Shown here piece after piece: positions 47,318-56,749 of a stretch of DNA of 64,000 nucleotides. Below the pieces are notes generated by a model, which was not told where the DNA came from, ran no database searches, and saw nothing but the letters and a program-made list of their open reading frames with translations. The stretch spans positions 3,782,001-3,846,000 of the forward strand of contig NZ_CP023315.3 of NCBI RefSeq assembly GCF_002310375.3. Reading direction: 5' to 3'. Both the position numbers and the translations under genes were made by a program. Each line of letters starts with the position of its first letter. The first letter of the stretch is position 1. The DNA is from Caulobacter vibrioides (GTDB taxonomy: Bacteria > Pseudomonadota > Alphaproteobacteria > Caulobacterales > Caulobacteraceae).

Positions 47318-48505
47318 ATGCGCGAAGCGGTCATCGTCTCTTACGCCCGCACCGGTCTGGCCAAGTCGGTCCGTGGCGGTTTCAACAACACCCATGGCGC
47401 GGCGATGGCCGGCCATGCGATCCAGCACGCGGTCGCCCGCGCCAAGCTGGAAGGCGCGGAAGTCGAGGACGTCGTCCTGGGCTGCGGCGGCCCCGAAGGC
47501 GCCACCGGCATGAACGTCGCCCGCAACGCGGCCATGTGGGCCGGCCTGCCGGTCACCACGTCTGGCCAGACGATCAACCGCTTCTGCTCGTCGGGCCTGC
47601 AAGCCATCGCCACGGCGGCCAACTATGTCCGCAACGACGGCGCGGAAGTCGCCATCGGCGGCGGCGTGGAATCGATCTCGCTGGTCAACGCCGGCGGCCA
47701 CATGAACCGCTACCACATCACCGAGGAGAAGCTCCTCAAGACGCACCCGGCGCTGTGGATGGCGATGATCGACACCGCCGACATCGTCGCCAAGCGCTAC
47801 AACATCGCCCGCGAGTACCAGGATGAGTATTCGCTGCGCAGCCAGCAGCGCATCGCCGCCGCCCAGGCCGCCGGCCTGTTCGACGACGAAATCGTGCCGA
47901 TGGCCACCAAGATGAAGGTGATCAACAAGGAGACCAAGGAAGAGAGCCTGGTCGACTACGTGGTCAGCAAGGACGAGTGCAACCGCGCCGACACCACCCT
48001 GGAAGGTCTGGCCAAGCTGGAGCCGGTCAAGGGTCCGGGCAACTTCGTCACCGCCGGCAACGCCAGCCAGCTGTCGGACGGCGCCGCCGCCGTGGTGGTG
48101 ATGGAAGCCAAGGAAGCCGCCCGTCGTGGCCTGGAGCCGCTGGGCGCGTTCCGCGGCTTCGCGGTCGCCGGTTGCGAGCCCGACGAAATGGGCATCGGCC
48201 CGGTCTTCGCCGTGCCGCGTCTGCTGGAGCGCCACGGCCTGAAGGTCGACGACATCGACCTGTGGGAGCTGAACGAAGCCTTCGCCAGCCAGTGCCTCTA
48301 CAGCCGCGACCGCCTGGGCATCGACCCGGAGAAGTACAACGTCAACGGCGGCTCGATCGCCATTGGCCACCCCTTCGGCATGACCGGCGCCCGCTGCGCC
48401 GGCCACCTCTTGCTGGAAGGCAAGCGCCGCAAGGCCAAGCTGGGCGTGGTGACCATGTGCATCGGCGGTGGCATGGGCGCCGCCGGCCTGTTCGAAATCT
48501 TCTGA
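47318..48505 (+). CDS. Acetyl-CoA acetyltransferase (thiolase)
   Basis: 395 aa. Nucleophile Cys in [10 protein letters not shown] near residue 89, the His in [16 protein letters not shown] near 350, and the second Cys in [18 protein letters not shown] at the C-terminus, all intact. Catalyses the reversible cleavage or condensation of 3-ketoacyl-CoA. The last 30 coding bases recur twice downstream of the stop (see repeats). Preceded by GGGGAG. Confidence 0.93.
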   Translation: MREAVIVSYARTGLAKSVRGGFNNTHGAAMAGHAIQHAVARAKLEGAEVEDVVLGCGGPEGATGMNVARNAAMWAGLPVTTSGQTINRFCSSGLQAIATAANYVRNDGAEVAIGGGVESISLVNAGGHMNRYHITEEKLLKTHPALWMAMIDTADIVAKRYNIAREYQDEYSLRSQQRIAAAQAAGLFDDEIVPMATKMKVINKETKEESLVDYVVSKDECNRADTTLEGLAKLEPVKGPGNFVTAGNASQLSDGAAAVVVMEAKEAARRGLEPLGAFRGFAVAGCEPDEMGIGPVFAVPRLLERHGLKVDDIDLWELNEAFASQCLYSRDRLGIDPEKYNVNGGSIAIGHPFGMTGARCAGHLLLEGKRRKAKLGVVTMCIGGGMGAAGLFEIF

Positions 48506-48700
48506 TTTCGATCCGGCCGGATAACGGCGCCCATCCTCAAAGAGATCTGGATCGCTTTACGCGATCCAGAGCGGCGCCGCCGGCCTGTTCGAAATCTTCT
48601 GATTTCGATCCGGCCGGATAACGGCGCCCATCTACAAGAGAGGCTTGGATCGCCTAGCGCGATCCAAGGCGGCGCCGCCGGCCTGTTCGAAATCTTCTGA
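48476..48700 (+). repeat. Triplicated 3' end of the thiolase gene
   Basis: A 60-bp segment starting GGCGCCGCCGGCCTG and covering the last eight codons, the stop and 30 bp beyond occurs at 48476-48535 and again identically at 48573-48632. The first 30 bp occur a third time at 48671-48700. Spacings are 97 and 98 bp. Between copies lie two hairpins (next entry). No further ORF is created; the extra copies are untranslated tail. Confidence 0.92.
48546..48668 (+). repeat. Two covarying hairpins between the thiolase tail copies
   Basis: Hairpin 1 at 48546-48570: TCTGGATCGC-TTTAC-GCGATCCAGA. Hairpin 2 at 48643-48667: CTTGGATCGC-CTAGC-GCGATCCAAG. Both are perfect 10-bp stems; the outer three bases differ in both arms together (TCT/AGA against CTT/AAG). 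Neither has a T-run after it, so they are not classical terminators. Confidence 0.85.
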
Positions 48701-48710
48701 TCGATAAATC

Positions 48711-48757
48711 CCTGTCATCCCGGAAAGCCCAAAGGGCTTTTCCGGGACCCAGGGGCC
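48711..48757. repeat. TGTCATCCCGG-type repeat, copy 2
   Basis: TGTCATCCCGG followed by a stem CCCGGAAAGCCC/GGGCTTTTCCGGG and GGGACCCAGGGGC. Shorter relative of the element at 8826-8930. Lies between the thiolase tail copies and the chemoreceptor terminator. Confidence 0.65.
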
Positions 48758-48775
48758 ACAAGCTCAGAGCTCAAG

Positions 48776-48805
48776 CAAAAAGGGCTCCCGGCGAACCGGG
48801 AGCCC
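48776..48805 (-). terminator. Rho-independent terminator after the chemoreceptor gene
   Basis: Minus-strand stem GGGCTCCCGG/CCGGGAGCCC with a TTCG loop and TTTTTT. 27 bp after the stop at 48833. Confidence 0.92.
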
Positions 48806-48832
48806 TCTGATGTTTTTCCTGCCCAGCAGGGA

Positions 48833-50767
48833 TCAGAACTCTTCCCAGTCCTCGCGGACCGCCACGGCGGCGGAGCCGCGCCCAGGCCTCGCCGACACGG
48901 TGGGACGGGGCGCGGGAGCCTCGGCCGGCGGGCGGTAGTTGACGCGAGGCGCGCTTGGCGGCGCGATCGCCGCGCCTTCGGTCACGCGGAAGCGCGCGAC
49001 CATCTCGGCCAGGGACTTGGCCTCGTTCTTCAGCGAGTGGGTCGCGGCCGTGGCTTCTTCCACCATGGCGGCGTTCTGCTGGACCACCTGGTCCATCTGG
49101 TTCACGGCGGTGTTGACCTCATTAAGGCCCGTCGCCTGCTCACTGGCCGAGGCCGAGATCTCCTTGACCAGGGCGTCGATCGACGCGACCTGCTCGACGA
49201 TCCGGTTCAGGGCCTCGCCCGTCTGACCCACCAGATTGACCCCCGCCCCGACTTGCTGCGTCGAGGTCGAGATCAGGGTCTTGATCTCCTTGGCCGCATC
49301 GGCCGAACGCTGGGCCAGGGCCCGGACTTCCTGAGCGACGACGGCGAAGCCGCGGCCCGCCTCGCCGGCGCGGGCGGCCTCGACCCCGGCGTTCAGCGCC
49401 AGCAGGTTGGTCTGGAAGGCGATCTCGTCGATCACGCCAATGATCTGGCTGACCTGATTGGAGGACGTCTCGATTTCGGTCATCGCCGAGACCGCCTGGC
49501 TGACGATCTGGCCGGACTTCTCGGCGTCGGCGCGGGCGACGGCCACGACCTGCGAGGCCTCCTTGGCGCCGGTGGCGGTCTTGCGGACCGTCGCGGTGAT
49601 TTGATCCAGAGCCGCAGCCGTCTGTTCCAGGCTAGCGGCCTGCTGCTCGGTGCGGCGCGACAGGTTGTCGGACGCTTGGGAGATCTCGTCCGAGCCGCTG
49701 TTCACCCCGCCCGTCGCCACGCCAATCGCCTGGATCGCCTCCTGCATCCGGTCGGCGGCGGCGTTAAAGTTGGTCTTCAAGCTCTCGGTCTTGGGGGCGA
49801 ACGGCGTCGTGATGCGGTGGGTCAGGTCGCCTGAGGCCATCCGGTCCAGGCCCTCGTTCAACGCGGAGATCGCCACGGCGTCGTGACGCGCGACCTCGGC
49901 CTTCTCGGCCTCGCTGGCGGCGCGCTCCCGGTCGGCGGACAGACGCTCTTCGGCAGCGGCGGCCTCGATCCGGACCTTCTCGGCTTCGGAATCCTTGAAG
50001 TAGGCCACGGCGGCGGCCATCTGGCCGATCTCGTCCTTGCGGCCGCGCGCCGGCACGTCGACGCTGTGATCGCCGGACGCCAGGCGGCGCATGGCGCTGG
50101 TCATGGCGGTGACGGGCTTGGCGATGGCGCCGGTCAGCAGCAGCCCGCCGGCCACGGCGATGCAGGCGGTGATCAGGATGCCCACCGCGAGGGCGAGCGT
50201 CGCCTGCGCGTCGGCCCGGTGTTGAGCGGCCGCCTCGGTCGCCAACTCTTCCTCGGCGTTCTTGGTGATCGCCTCGATGGCGTTTTCGACCGGTTCCACG
50301 GCCTTGTCGGCGACACCGTCGTTACGGACCAGTTCGACCGCCTGGGGACGGGTGGCCGGATCGGCGCCAAGCGCGAAAGCCGGCTCGATGGCCATCTTGC
50401 GATAGTTGGCGTAGGCGGCGTCGACAGCGGCGATCCGCGCCAGATCCGCCTGATCGCCGTCGGCCAGGGCGCGCATGTCGTCCAGCGCCTTCATGAACTT
50501 GGGCTTGTGGGCCTCTTCCAGGCGCTTGACGTAGTATTGGTCGCCCGAGAGCAGGAAGCCGCGCAGCGAGTTTTCCTGACGGGTCAGGCGGAAGGCGGCC
50601 TGGTCCGCGGCGCGGACCATTTCGTAGGCGCGCTCGGTCCGATGCACCGACTTGGTGAAGCTCACATTATTGGCATAGAGCGCCACGCCCATGAGCATGA
50701 TCGTCGTGAGCATGACGGCGAACACCGCCATCAGTTTTTGCGAGATCTTCAGGTCGCCAAAGGACAC
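48833..50767 (-). CDS. Methyl-accepting chemotaxis protein
   Basis: 644 aa from the GTG at 50767, which has GGAG six bases before; a TTG at 50779 is weaker. TM1 about 12-33, a periplasmic helical sensor domain to about 190, TM2, HAMP, and the signalling hairpin with [39 protein letters not shown]. It ends in DWEEF, like the pentapeptide that binds CheR. It would direct taxis; ligand unknown. Single gene. Confidence 0.92.
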   Translation of the reverse strand: MSFGDLKISQKLMAVFAVMLTTIMLMGVALYANNVSFTKSVHRTERAYEMVRAADQAAFRLTRQENSLRGFLLSGDQYYVKRLEEAHKPKFMKALDDMRALADGDQADLARIAAVDAAYANYRKMAIEPAFALGADPATRPQAVELVRNDGVADKAVEPVENAIEAITKNAEEELATEAAAQHRADAQATLALAVGILITACIAVAGGLLLTGAIAKPVTAMTSAMRRLASGDHSVDVPARGRKDEIGQMAAAVAYFKDSEAEKVRIEAAAAEERLSADRERAASEAEKAEVARHDAVAISALNEGLDRMASGDLTHRITTPFAPKTESLKTNFNAAADRMQEAIQAIGVATGGVNSGSDEISQASDNLSRRTEQQAASLEQTAAALDQITATVRKTATGAKEASQVVAVARADAEKSGQIVSQAVSAMTEIETSSNQVSQIIGVIDEIAFQTNLLALNAGVEAARAGEAGRGFAVVAQEVRALAQRSADAAKEIKTLISTSTQQVGAGVNLVGQTGEALNRIVEQVASIDALVKEISASASEQATGLNEVNTAVNQMDQVVQQNAAMVEEATAATHSLKNEAKSLAEMVARFRVTEGAAIAPPSAPRVNYRPPAEAPAPRPTVSARPGRGSAAVAVREDWEEF

Positions 50768-50937
50768 GGCTGGCTCCAAGACTGGTTCGTGGCCGCCAAA
50801 CCTCGGAGAACAATGCTATTTCTAGCGCAGTCGGATCGGCGGAATTCGCCCTAGTAAATCCGCCCCAACCTCTTTCAGAGGCATTAACCCTGGCGCGGCG
50901 AGATGTCGCACACCCGACATTCTTGCCGCTTTTTTGA

Positions 50938-53829
50938 TCAGTGCGCTTCATCCCAGTTGCCGGCGGCACGCGCGTCAACCGTGAGGGGAATCGACAAGGC
51001 CACGGCCGGCTCGGCCGCGTTCTCCATCACCGCCCGGATCACGTCGCAGGCGCGTTCGGCCTCGGCCTTGGGCGCCTCGAACACCAGTTCGTCGTGCACC
51101 TGCAGCAGCATTCGGGTCGACAGGCCGGCGGCGTCCAGCGCCGCAGGCATGCGGATCATCGCCCGCCGCATGACGTCGGCGGCCGCGCCCTGGATCGGCG
51201 CGTTGATCGCCGCGCGCTCGGCGAACTGGCGGTGCGCGGCCGACTTGGCCTCGATGTCGGGGATGTTGATCTTCCGGCCAAAGATCGTGCTGACATAGCC
51301 GTGCTCGCGCACGAAGGCCTTGGTCGCGTCCATATAGGTCTGGATGCCCGGGAAGCGCTCGAAATAGGTCTTGATATAGGCCCCGGCCTCGCCCTGGCTG
51401 ATGCCCAGCTGGTTGGCCAAGCCAAAGGCGCTGATGCCGTAGACGATGCCGAAATTGATCGCCTTGGCGCGACGACGGATCATCGGGTCCATGCCCTCGA
51501 TCGGCGTGTCGAACATCTCCGAGGCCGTCATGGCGTGGATGTCCAGGCCCTCTTGGAAGGCCTTCTTCAGCTGCGGGATGTCGCCGATATGGGCCAGCAG
51601 GCGCAGTTCGATCTGGCTGTAGTCGGCGCTGATCAGCACATGGCCCGGCGCGGCGACAAAGGCCTTGCGGATCTTGCGGCCTTCCTCGGTGCGCACTGGG
51701 ATGTTCTGCAGGTTCGGGTCCGAGGACGACAGACGCCCCGTGGTCGTGGCCGCCAGGGCGTAGGAGGTGTGCACCCGCCCCGTCGACGGCGCGATCGCCG
51801 CGATCAGGTTCTCAGTATAGGTGCCCTTCAGCTTGGAGAGCTGGCGCCAGTCCAGCAGCACGCGCGGCAGCTCATGCTCCAGGGCCAGGCTCTCCAGCAC
51901 GTCGCTGTCGGTCGACCACTGGCCGGTGGCGGTCTTCTTGCCGCCCTTCATCTGCATCTCGCCAAACAGAACATCGCCGATCTGCTTGGGACTGCCGAGG
52001 TTGAAGGGGCGTCCCACCAGTTCCTGGGCGCGCGCCTCGAACTGCGCCATGCGCAGCGAGAACTCGTTCGAGAGCAGGCGCAGGGCTTCGGGGTCCACGC
52101 GGACGCCGTTGTTCTCCATCATCGCCAGCACCGCCGGCATCGGACGCTCCAGCGTCTCATAGACGGTCGACAGGCTCGCCCGCGCCAGCTGCGGCTTCAG
52201 ATGGTGGTAGAGCCGCAGGGTGACGTCGGCGTCCTCGGCGGCGTAAGCGGTCGCCTCGGGCAGGGCCACGTGCTTGAAGCTAATCTGGCCCTTGCCGCTG
52301 CCGGCCACCTGCTTGAACGGGATCGGCTTGTGGCCCAGATGCAGCTCGGACAGCTCGTCCATGCCGTGGCCGTGCAGACCCGCCTCCAGCACATAGCTGA
52401 TCAGCATGGTGTCCTCGATCGGCGCGACCTGGATCCCGTGCCGGGCCAGCACGGCGATGTCGTACTTGGCGTTCTGCGCGACCTTCAGCACCGCCGGGTC
52501 TTCCAGCAGCGGCTTCAGGGTTGCGATGACGTCGGCCAGCGGGATCTGCTCGATGTCGGCCGGGGCCTCGAAGGCCAGGCCGTCGGCCTTTTCGCAGTGG
52601 CTGATCGGGATGTAGCAGGCCTCGCCCGGCGCGGTCGCCAGCGACACCCCGCACAGCCCCGCCGTCGCCGATGACAGCGCGTCGGTCTCGGTGTCGAAGG
52701 CGACCAGGCCCTTTTCCGTCGCCTTGGCGACCCAGGCCTTCAGGGTCTCCAGATCGCGGATGCAGACATAGGCCGCGTGGTCGATCTTCACCGGCTCGAC
52801 TGGATGGGCGGCGGCGCGGGCGGCCGCGCCCATGTAAGAGACGCTGACCACTGGCGCCTTGGGCGGCGCGGCGGGGCGATCCAGCGTGCCGGGCGTCGCG
52901 GCGGCCGAGCCGTCGCCGACGCGGCGGGCCAGCGAGCGGAACTCCATCTGCTCCAGGAAGGCGGCCAGGGCCTCCTTGTCGGGCTCGCGTACCGTCAGCT
53001 CTTCCAGCGGCTGGGGCAGCGGGGTGTCGCAGTCCAGCTTCACCAGGGCCCGCGACAGGCGGATCTGGTCGGCGAAGTTGATCAGGGTCTCGCGGCGCTT
53101 GGGCTGCTTGATCTCTCCGGCGCGCGCCAGCAGCGTGTCGAGGTCGCCATACTCGGTGATCAGCTGGGCGGCGGTCTTGATGCCGATGCCCGGCGCGCCC
53201 GGCACGTTGTCGACGCTGTCGCCGCACAGGGCCTGAACGTCGACGACCTTCTCAGGGTACACGCCGAACTTCTCGAACACCTGCTCCCGATCGATGCGCA
53301 CGCCCTTCATCGGGTCGTACATCGAGACGCCATCGCCGACGAGCTGCATCAGGTCCTTGTCGGACGAGACGATGATCGCCTCGCCGCCGATGTCGCGGGC
53401 CTTGCAGGCATAGGCGGCGATCAGGTCGTCGGCCTCATAGCCCGGCAGCTCGATGGCCGGGACGCCAAACGCCAGCGTGGCCTCGCGCACCAGCGGGAAC
53501 TGCGGGATCAGGTCCTCGGGCGGCGGCGGACGGTGGGCCTTGTACTGGTCGTAGAGGGCGTTGCGGAACGTCTTTTCCGAATGGTCCCAGATCACCGCCA
53601 GGTGGGTGGGCGTGTCGCCCTGCATGTCGCGCAGCAGCTTCCACAGCATGTTGCAGAAGCCCTGCACCGCGCCCACGGGCAGGCCGTCGCTCTTACGCGT
53701 CAGCGGCGGCAGGGCGTGATAGGCGCGGAACAGATAGGCCGAGCCGTCCACGAGAAAGAGCCGGACGGCCGGGCCGTCCTGGGTCAGTTCGGAAGCGTTC
53801 GGAAGCGGGGGCGCGGCGGCGTCGGTCAT
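50938..53829 (-). CDS. polA: DNA polymerase I
   Basis: 963 aa from the ATG at 53829; the frame extends 19 codons further up. Three parts: 5'-nuclease (about 30-290, VDGSAYLFRAYHAL, IVSSDKDLMQLV), 3'-5' exonuclease (about 350-545, VAFDTETDALSSA with intact acidic residues) and polymerase with ADYSQIELRLLAHIG (motif A), RRRAKAINFGIVYG (motif B) and LQVHDELVFE (motif C). Repair and Okazaki-fragment processing. Divergent from recQ. Confidence 0.98.
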   Translation of the reverse strand: MTDAAAPPLPNASELTQDGPAVRLFLVDGSAYLFRAYHALPPLTRKSDGLPVGAVQGFCNMLWKLLRDMQGDTPTHLAVIWDHSEKTFRNALYDQYKAHRPPPPEDLIPQFPLVREATLAFGVPAIELPGYEADDLIAAYACKARDIGGEAIIVSSDKDLMQLVGDGVSMYDPMKGVRIDREQVFEKFGVYPEKVVDVQALCGDSVDNVPGAPGIGIKTAAQLITEYGDLDTLLARAGEIKQPKRRETLINFADQIRLSRALVKLDCDTPLPQPLEELTVREPDKEALAAFLEQMEFRSLARRVGDGSAAATPGTLDRPAAPPKAPVVSVSYMGAAARAAAHPVEPVKIDHAAYVCIRDLETLKAWVAKATEKGLVAFDTETDALSSATAGLCGVSLATAPGEACYIPISHCEKADGLAFEAPADIEQIPLADVIATLKPLLEDPAVLKVAQNAKYDIAVLARHGIQVAPIEDTMLISYVLEAGLHGHGMDELSELHLGHKPIPFKQVAGSGKGQISFKHVALPEATAYAAEDADVTLRLYHHLKPQLARASLSTVYETLERPMPAVLAMMENNGVRVDPEALRLLSNEFSLRMAQFEARAQELVGRPFNLGSPKQIGDVLFGEMQMKGGKKTATGQWSTDSDVLESLALEHELPRVLLDWRQLSKLKGTYTENLIAAIAPSTGRVHTSYALAATTTGRLSSSDPNLQNIPVRTEEGRKIRKAFVAAPGHVLISADYSQIELRLLAHIGDIPQLKKAFQEGLDIHAMTASEMFDTPIEGMDPMIRRRAKAINFGIVYGISAFGLANQLGISQGEAGAYIKTYFERFPGIQTYMDATKAFVREHGYVSTIFGRKINIPDIEAKSAAHRQFAERAAINAPIQGAAADVMRRAMIRMPAALDAAGLSTRMLLQVHDELVFEAPKAEAERACDVIRAVMENAAEPAVALSIPLTVDARAAGNWDEAH

Positions 53830-53949
53830 GGCCGGCAACATAGGGGGCGCGGCGCGCGTCGGGAACCCTTCGGCGACCCCGCCCACAGAAACCGCCGTGC
53901 CTCAGTTCCTGGCTTGGCGGGGGGCGGAGCGGCGGCCATAAGAGCGCCC

Positions 53950-55797
53950 GTGTACGTCCCTCCCGAATCCCCAGAACTCGACCGCGCGCGCGACGTCCTG
54001 CGCCGCACGTTCGGCCATGCCGACTTCCGGGGCTTGCAGGCCGGCGTCATCCACGAGCTGCTGACCGGCCACAGCGCTATGGCGGTGCTACCCACCGGCG
54101 GCGGCAAGAGCCTGTGCTACCAGATCCCGTCGCTGATCCGGCCGGGCCTGGGCCTCGTCATCTCACCGCTGATCGCCCTGATGGCCGACCAGGTGCAGGG
54201 CCTGCGCCAGGCGGGCGTCGCGGCCGAGCGGCTGGACAGCAACATCTCGATGGACGAGCGCTCGGACATCTGGCGGCGCATCGACGCCGGCGAGGTGGAT
54301 CTGCTGTATCTGTCGCCCGAGGGCCTGATGCAGCCCTGGATGCTGGATCGCCTCTCGCGCACGCCGCTGGCCCTGATCGCTGTCGACGAAGCCCACTGCG
54401 TCAGCCAGTGGGGCCATGATTTCAGGCCCGAGTATCGGATGCTGGGCCGGCTGGCCGAGCTGTTCCCCGACGTGCCGCGCCTGGCCGTCACCGCCACCGC
54501 CGACGCCCGCACCCGCGATGACATCCGCGCCGAACTGCGCCTGCAGGGGGCGGCCGAGTTCGTCGACAGCTTCGCCCGCCCGGAACTGGCGCTGAGCGCC
54601 GAGCGCAAGCGCGGTAAAGGTCATGACCGGGTGGTCGAGCTGGTTCTGGAGCGCCCTGGCCGTTCGGGCGTCATCTATGCCGGCTCGCGCGACGGCACCG
54701 AAAAGCTGGCCGAACGGCTCAACGCCGAGGGCGTGCCGGCGCTGGCCTATCACGCCGGCCTCGACAAGGCCGTCCGCGCCCGCCGGCTGGAAGACTTCCT
54801 CGAGGCCGATGCGGCGGTGATGGTCGCCACGATCGCGTTCGGCATGGGCGTCGACAAGCCCGACGTGCGTTATGTAATCCACGCCGATCCCCCGGCCGCC
54901 ATCGAGGCCTACTGGCAGGAGGTCGGCCGCGCAGGGCGCGATGGTCAGCCCGCCGAGGGCATCACCCTGTATGGCTCGGCCGACATGGCCTGGGCCGGCC
55001 GCCGGATCGAGACCCGCGAGGCGCCCGACGAGGTCAAGCAGGTTCAGTCGCGCAAGCTGCGCCAGTTCTACGCCATGCTGGAGGGCGTCACCTGCCGCGC
55101 GGCCGCCGTGCGCCGCTATTTCGGCGAAGAGGGCGTCGGCCGCTGCGGGGTCTGCGACATCTGCGTCTCGCCGCCCACCGGGATCGACGCCACGCAGGCC
55201 GCCCAGAAGGCGCTGTCGGCCGTGCATCGTCTGGGCGGCCGGCTGGGACGCGGGCGGGTCATCGAGCACCTGATGGGCAAGACCAAGGACGTCACGCCCC
55301 AGGAGGCGCAGCTACCGACCTTCGGCATCGGCCGCGAGTTCAGCCAGCCGACCTGGCGCGATCTCTTCGACACCCTGATCTTCGAGGGCCTGCTGCGCGA
55401 GGACCCCAATGACGGGCGGCCGCTGGTCGGCTTGGGCGACGTCGAGGGTGTGCGGCAGGTCTATCGCAACGAGCGCAAGGTCGCGCTGCGCCAGACCACC
55501 GACGCGCCCGACAGCGGCGGCCGCGCGGGGGGCGGCATACGCAAGCGCCGCGAGGGCCGCGCCCTCACCATTCCTCCGGAAAACCAGCTCTTGTTCGAGG
55601 CGCTTCGGTCCTGGCGCAAGGAGCAGGCCCAGCTGCAGCATGTGCCGCCCTACGTGATCTTCCACGACGCCACCCTGGCCGAGATCGCCGCGGCGCGACC
55701 GACCAGCCTCGCGACGCTGGGCAAGGCCGGCGGCGTTGGTCAGGGCAAGCTCGATCGCTATGGCGAGGCGGTTTTGAAGGTGGTGCGCGAGAACTAA
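53950..55797 (+). CDS. recQ: ATP-dependent DNA helicase RecQ
   Basis: 615 aa from the GTG at 53950; the frame stays open far upstream opposite polA, which is not coding. Helicase motifs LPTGGGKSLCYQI, VDEAHCVSQWGHDFRPEY, ATIAFGMGVDKPDVRYVIH and QEVGRAGRDG; zinc-binding cysteines in VTCRAAAVRRYFGEEGVGRCGVCDIC; a winged helix; and a C-terminal HRDC domain (about 540-613). Standard RecQ arrangement. Maintains replication forks and recombination. Confidence 0.95.
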   Translation: MYVPPESPELDRARDVLRRTFGHADFRGLQAGVIHELLTGHSAMAVLPTGGGKSLCYQIPSLIRPGLGLVISPLIALMADQVQGLRQAGVAAERLDSNISMDERSDIWRRIDAGEVDLLYLSPEGLMQPWMLDRLSRTPLALIAVDEAHCVSQWGHDFRPEYRMLGRLAELFPDVPRLAVTATADARTRDDIRAELRLQGAAEFVDSFARPELALSAERKRGKGHDRVVELVLERPGRSGVIYAGSRDGTEKLAERLNAEGVPALAYHAGLDKAVRARRLEDFLEADAAVMVATIAFGMGVDKPDVRYVIHADPPAAIEAYWQEVGRAGRDGQPAEGITLYGSADMAWAGRRIETREAPDEVKQVQSRKLRQFYAMLEGVTCRAAAVRRYFGEEGVGRCGVCDICVSPPTGIDATQAAQKALSAVHRLGGRLGRGRVIEHLMGKTKDVTPQEAQLPTFGIGREFSQPTWRDLFDTLIFEGLLREDPNDGRPLVGLGDVEGVRQVYRNERKVALRQTTDAPDSGGRAGGGIRKRREGRALTIPPENQLLFEALRSWRKEQAQLQHVPPYVIFHDATLAEIAAARPTSLATLGKAGGVGQGKLDRYGEAVLKVVREN

Positions 55798-55817
55798 TCG
55801 GCGCGCGGCGAGTTCTC
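55789..55817 (+). terminator. Hairpin over the recQ stop codon
   Basis: Seven-base arms GAGAACT/AGTTCTC around 15 bases, followed by CTT. It includes the recQ stop. Weak terminator candidate. Confidence 0.3.
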
Positions 55818-55842
55818 CTTAGGATCAAGCCGAGGAGCCCCC

Positions 55843-56160
55843 ATGACCGACATCGCCAGCTTCACCCCGTCAGACCTCAAGACCGCTATGGACGGCGTCG
55901 CCACCACCACCGCCGAGAAGACCCAGCACGCCAAGGACGCTGCGCTGAAGGCCGTTAAGGCCGCCCGCGAGACTGCGAGCGAGGTCGCTGAGCAAACCCG
56001 CACCTTCGCCGCCGAAAAGGCCCGCGTCGGCGCAGCCTGGACGACCGAGAAGGCCAAGGTCGCCCACCACGTCGCCGAAGAGCATCCGATGGGCGTGGCG
56101 CTCGGCGCCTTCGCCATCGGCCTGGGCCTTGGCTTCCTGATCTCGCGCAGCAGCCGCTAA
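55843..56160 (+). CDS. DUF883/YqjD-ElaB-like small membrane-tethered protein
   Basis: 105 aa. Long Ala/Lys/Glu-rich amphipathic helix through about residue 78, then EEHPMGVALGAFAIGLGLGFLISRSSR, a single C-terminal membrane helix with a basic end. This is the arrangement of ElaB/YqjD proteins, some of which bind ribosomes at the membrane in stationary phase. Often stress-controlled. GAGGAG precedes the ATG. Confidence 0.75.
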   Translation: MTDIASFTPSDLKTAMDGVATTTAEKTQHAKDAALKAVKAARETASEVAEQTRTFAAEKARVGAAWTTEKAKVAHHVAEEHPMGVALGAFAIGLGLGFLISRSSR

Positions 56161-56194
56161 AAGCACAACGCCGGGCGGGCCTGTCCGCCCGGCC

Positions 56195-56653
56195 CTAAAG
56201 GCTGAGACGCTCGGCGTTCACGCCCGCCGCCCGCCAGGCGGCGAGGCGGGCGAACGCCAGGGTCAGCGCCTTGCGCCGCGCAGGCGCCAGCGGCGTCAGC
56301 GGCGCCTCGCGGACCACCGCCCCGCCAAAGCCGTCGGCCACCAACAGGCCGGGCTCTTCCGGTAAAATCCCGTCGGGAAAGTGGGGCGCGACCGCGAAAT
56401 AGAAGGCGTCGCAGAATGGCGCGTACTCGCCCCATTTTCGGTCGACCCGGAAATCCTCCAGTCCCGACTTCACCTCGACGATCAGCACGTCGCCCTTGGG
56501 CCCCAGGGCCATGAGGTCGGCGCGTCGGCCGTTCGGCAGCGTCACCTCCGCCAAGGGCGCATAGCCCAGGTCGACAAGCAGCCGCGCCGCGCCGCGCGTC
56601 ACGGCCAGCGTGGTTTCGGGGCGGGAGAGCGCCAGCTCGATCATCACGTCCAT
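56195..56653 (-). CDS. mmcB: MmcB-family DNA repair protein
   Basis: 152 aa from the ATG at 56653 (others at 56665 and 56644). Contains VTLPNGRRADLMALGPKGDVLIVEVKSGLEDFRVDRKWGEY, a PD-(D/E)xK-type nuclease core with D-EVK. It matches MmcB, an SOS-induced protein needed for mitomycin C resistance in Caulobacter. A LexA box lies directly upstream. Confidence 0.88.
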   Translation of the reverse strand: MDVMIELALSRPETTLAVTRGAARLLVDLGYAPLAEVTLPNGRRADLMALGPKGDVLIVEVKSGLEDFRVDRKWGEYAPFCDAFYFAVAPHFPDGILPEEPGLLVADGFGGAVVREAPLTPLAPARRKALTLAFARLAAWRAAGVNAERLSL

Positions 56654-56665
56654 CGCCGCGATCAT

Positions 56666-56680
56666 GTTCCAGCTTTGTTC
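56666..56680 (-). promoter_or_regulatory. LexA (SOS) box of mmcB
   Basis: GTTC-CAGCTTT-GTTC, the exact alphaproteobacterial LexA direct-repeat motif GTTC-N7-GTTC, read here on the plus strand. The repeat is at the first possible ATG of mmcB. LexA bound here would block transcription until DNA damage. Confidence 0.85.
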
Positions 56681-56749
56681 GCCGATCAAGTCACTCGGCC
56701 GATCGCGCCGAGTCTGGCCTTCATCGCCCCCTCCCCCTAAAGACGGCCC

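Noticed and set aside
52777..53949. N-terminal extension of the recQ frame, opposite polA
   Set aside because: The frame is open only because it is antisense to a GC-rich gene; composition is low-quality and the RecQ fold starts at 53950.
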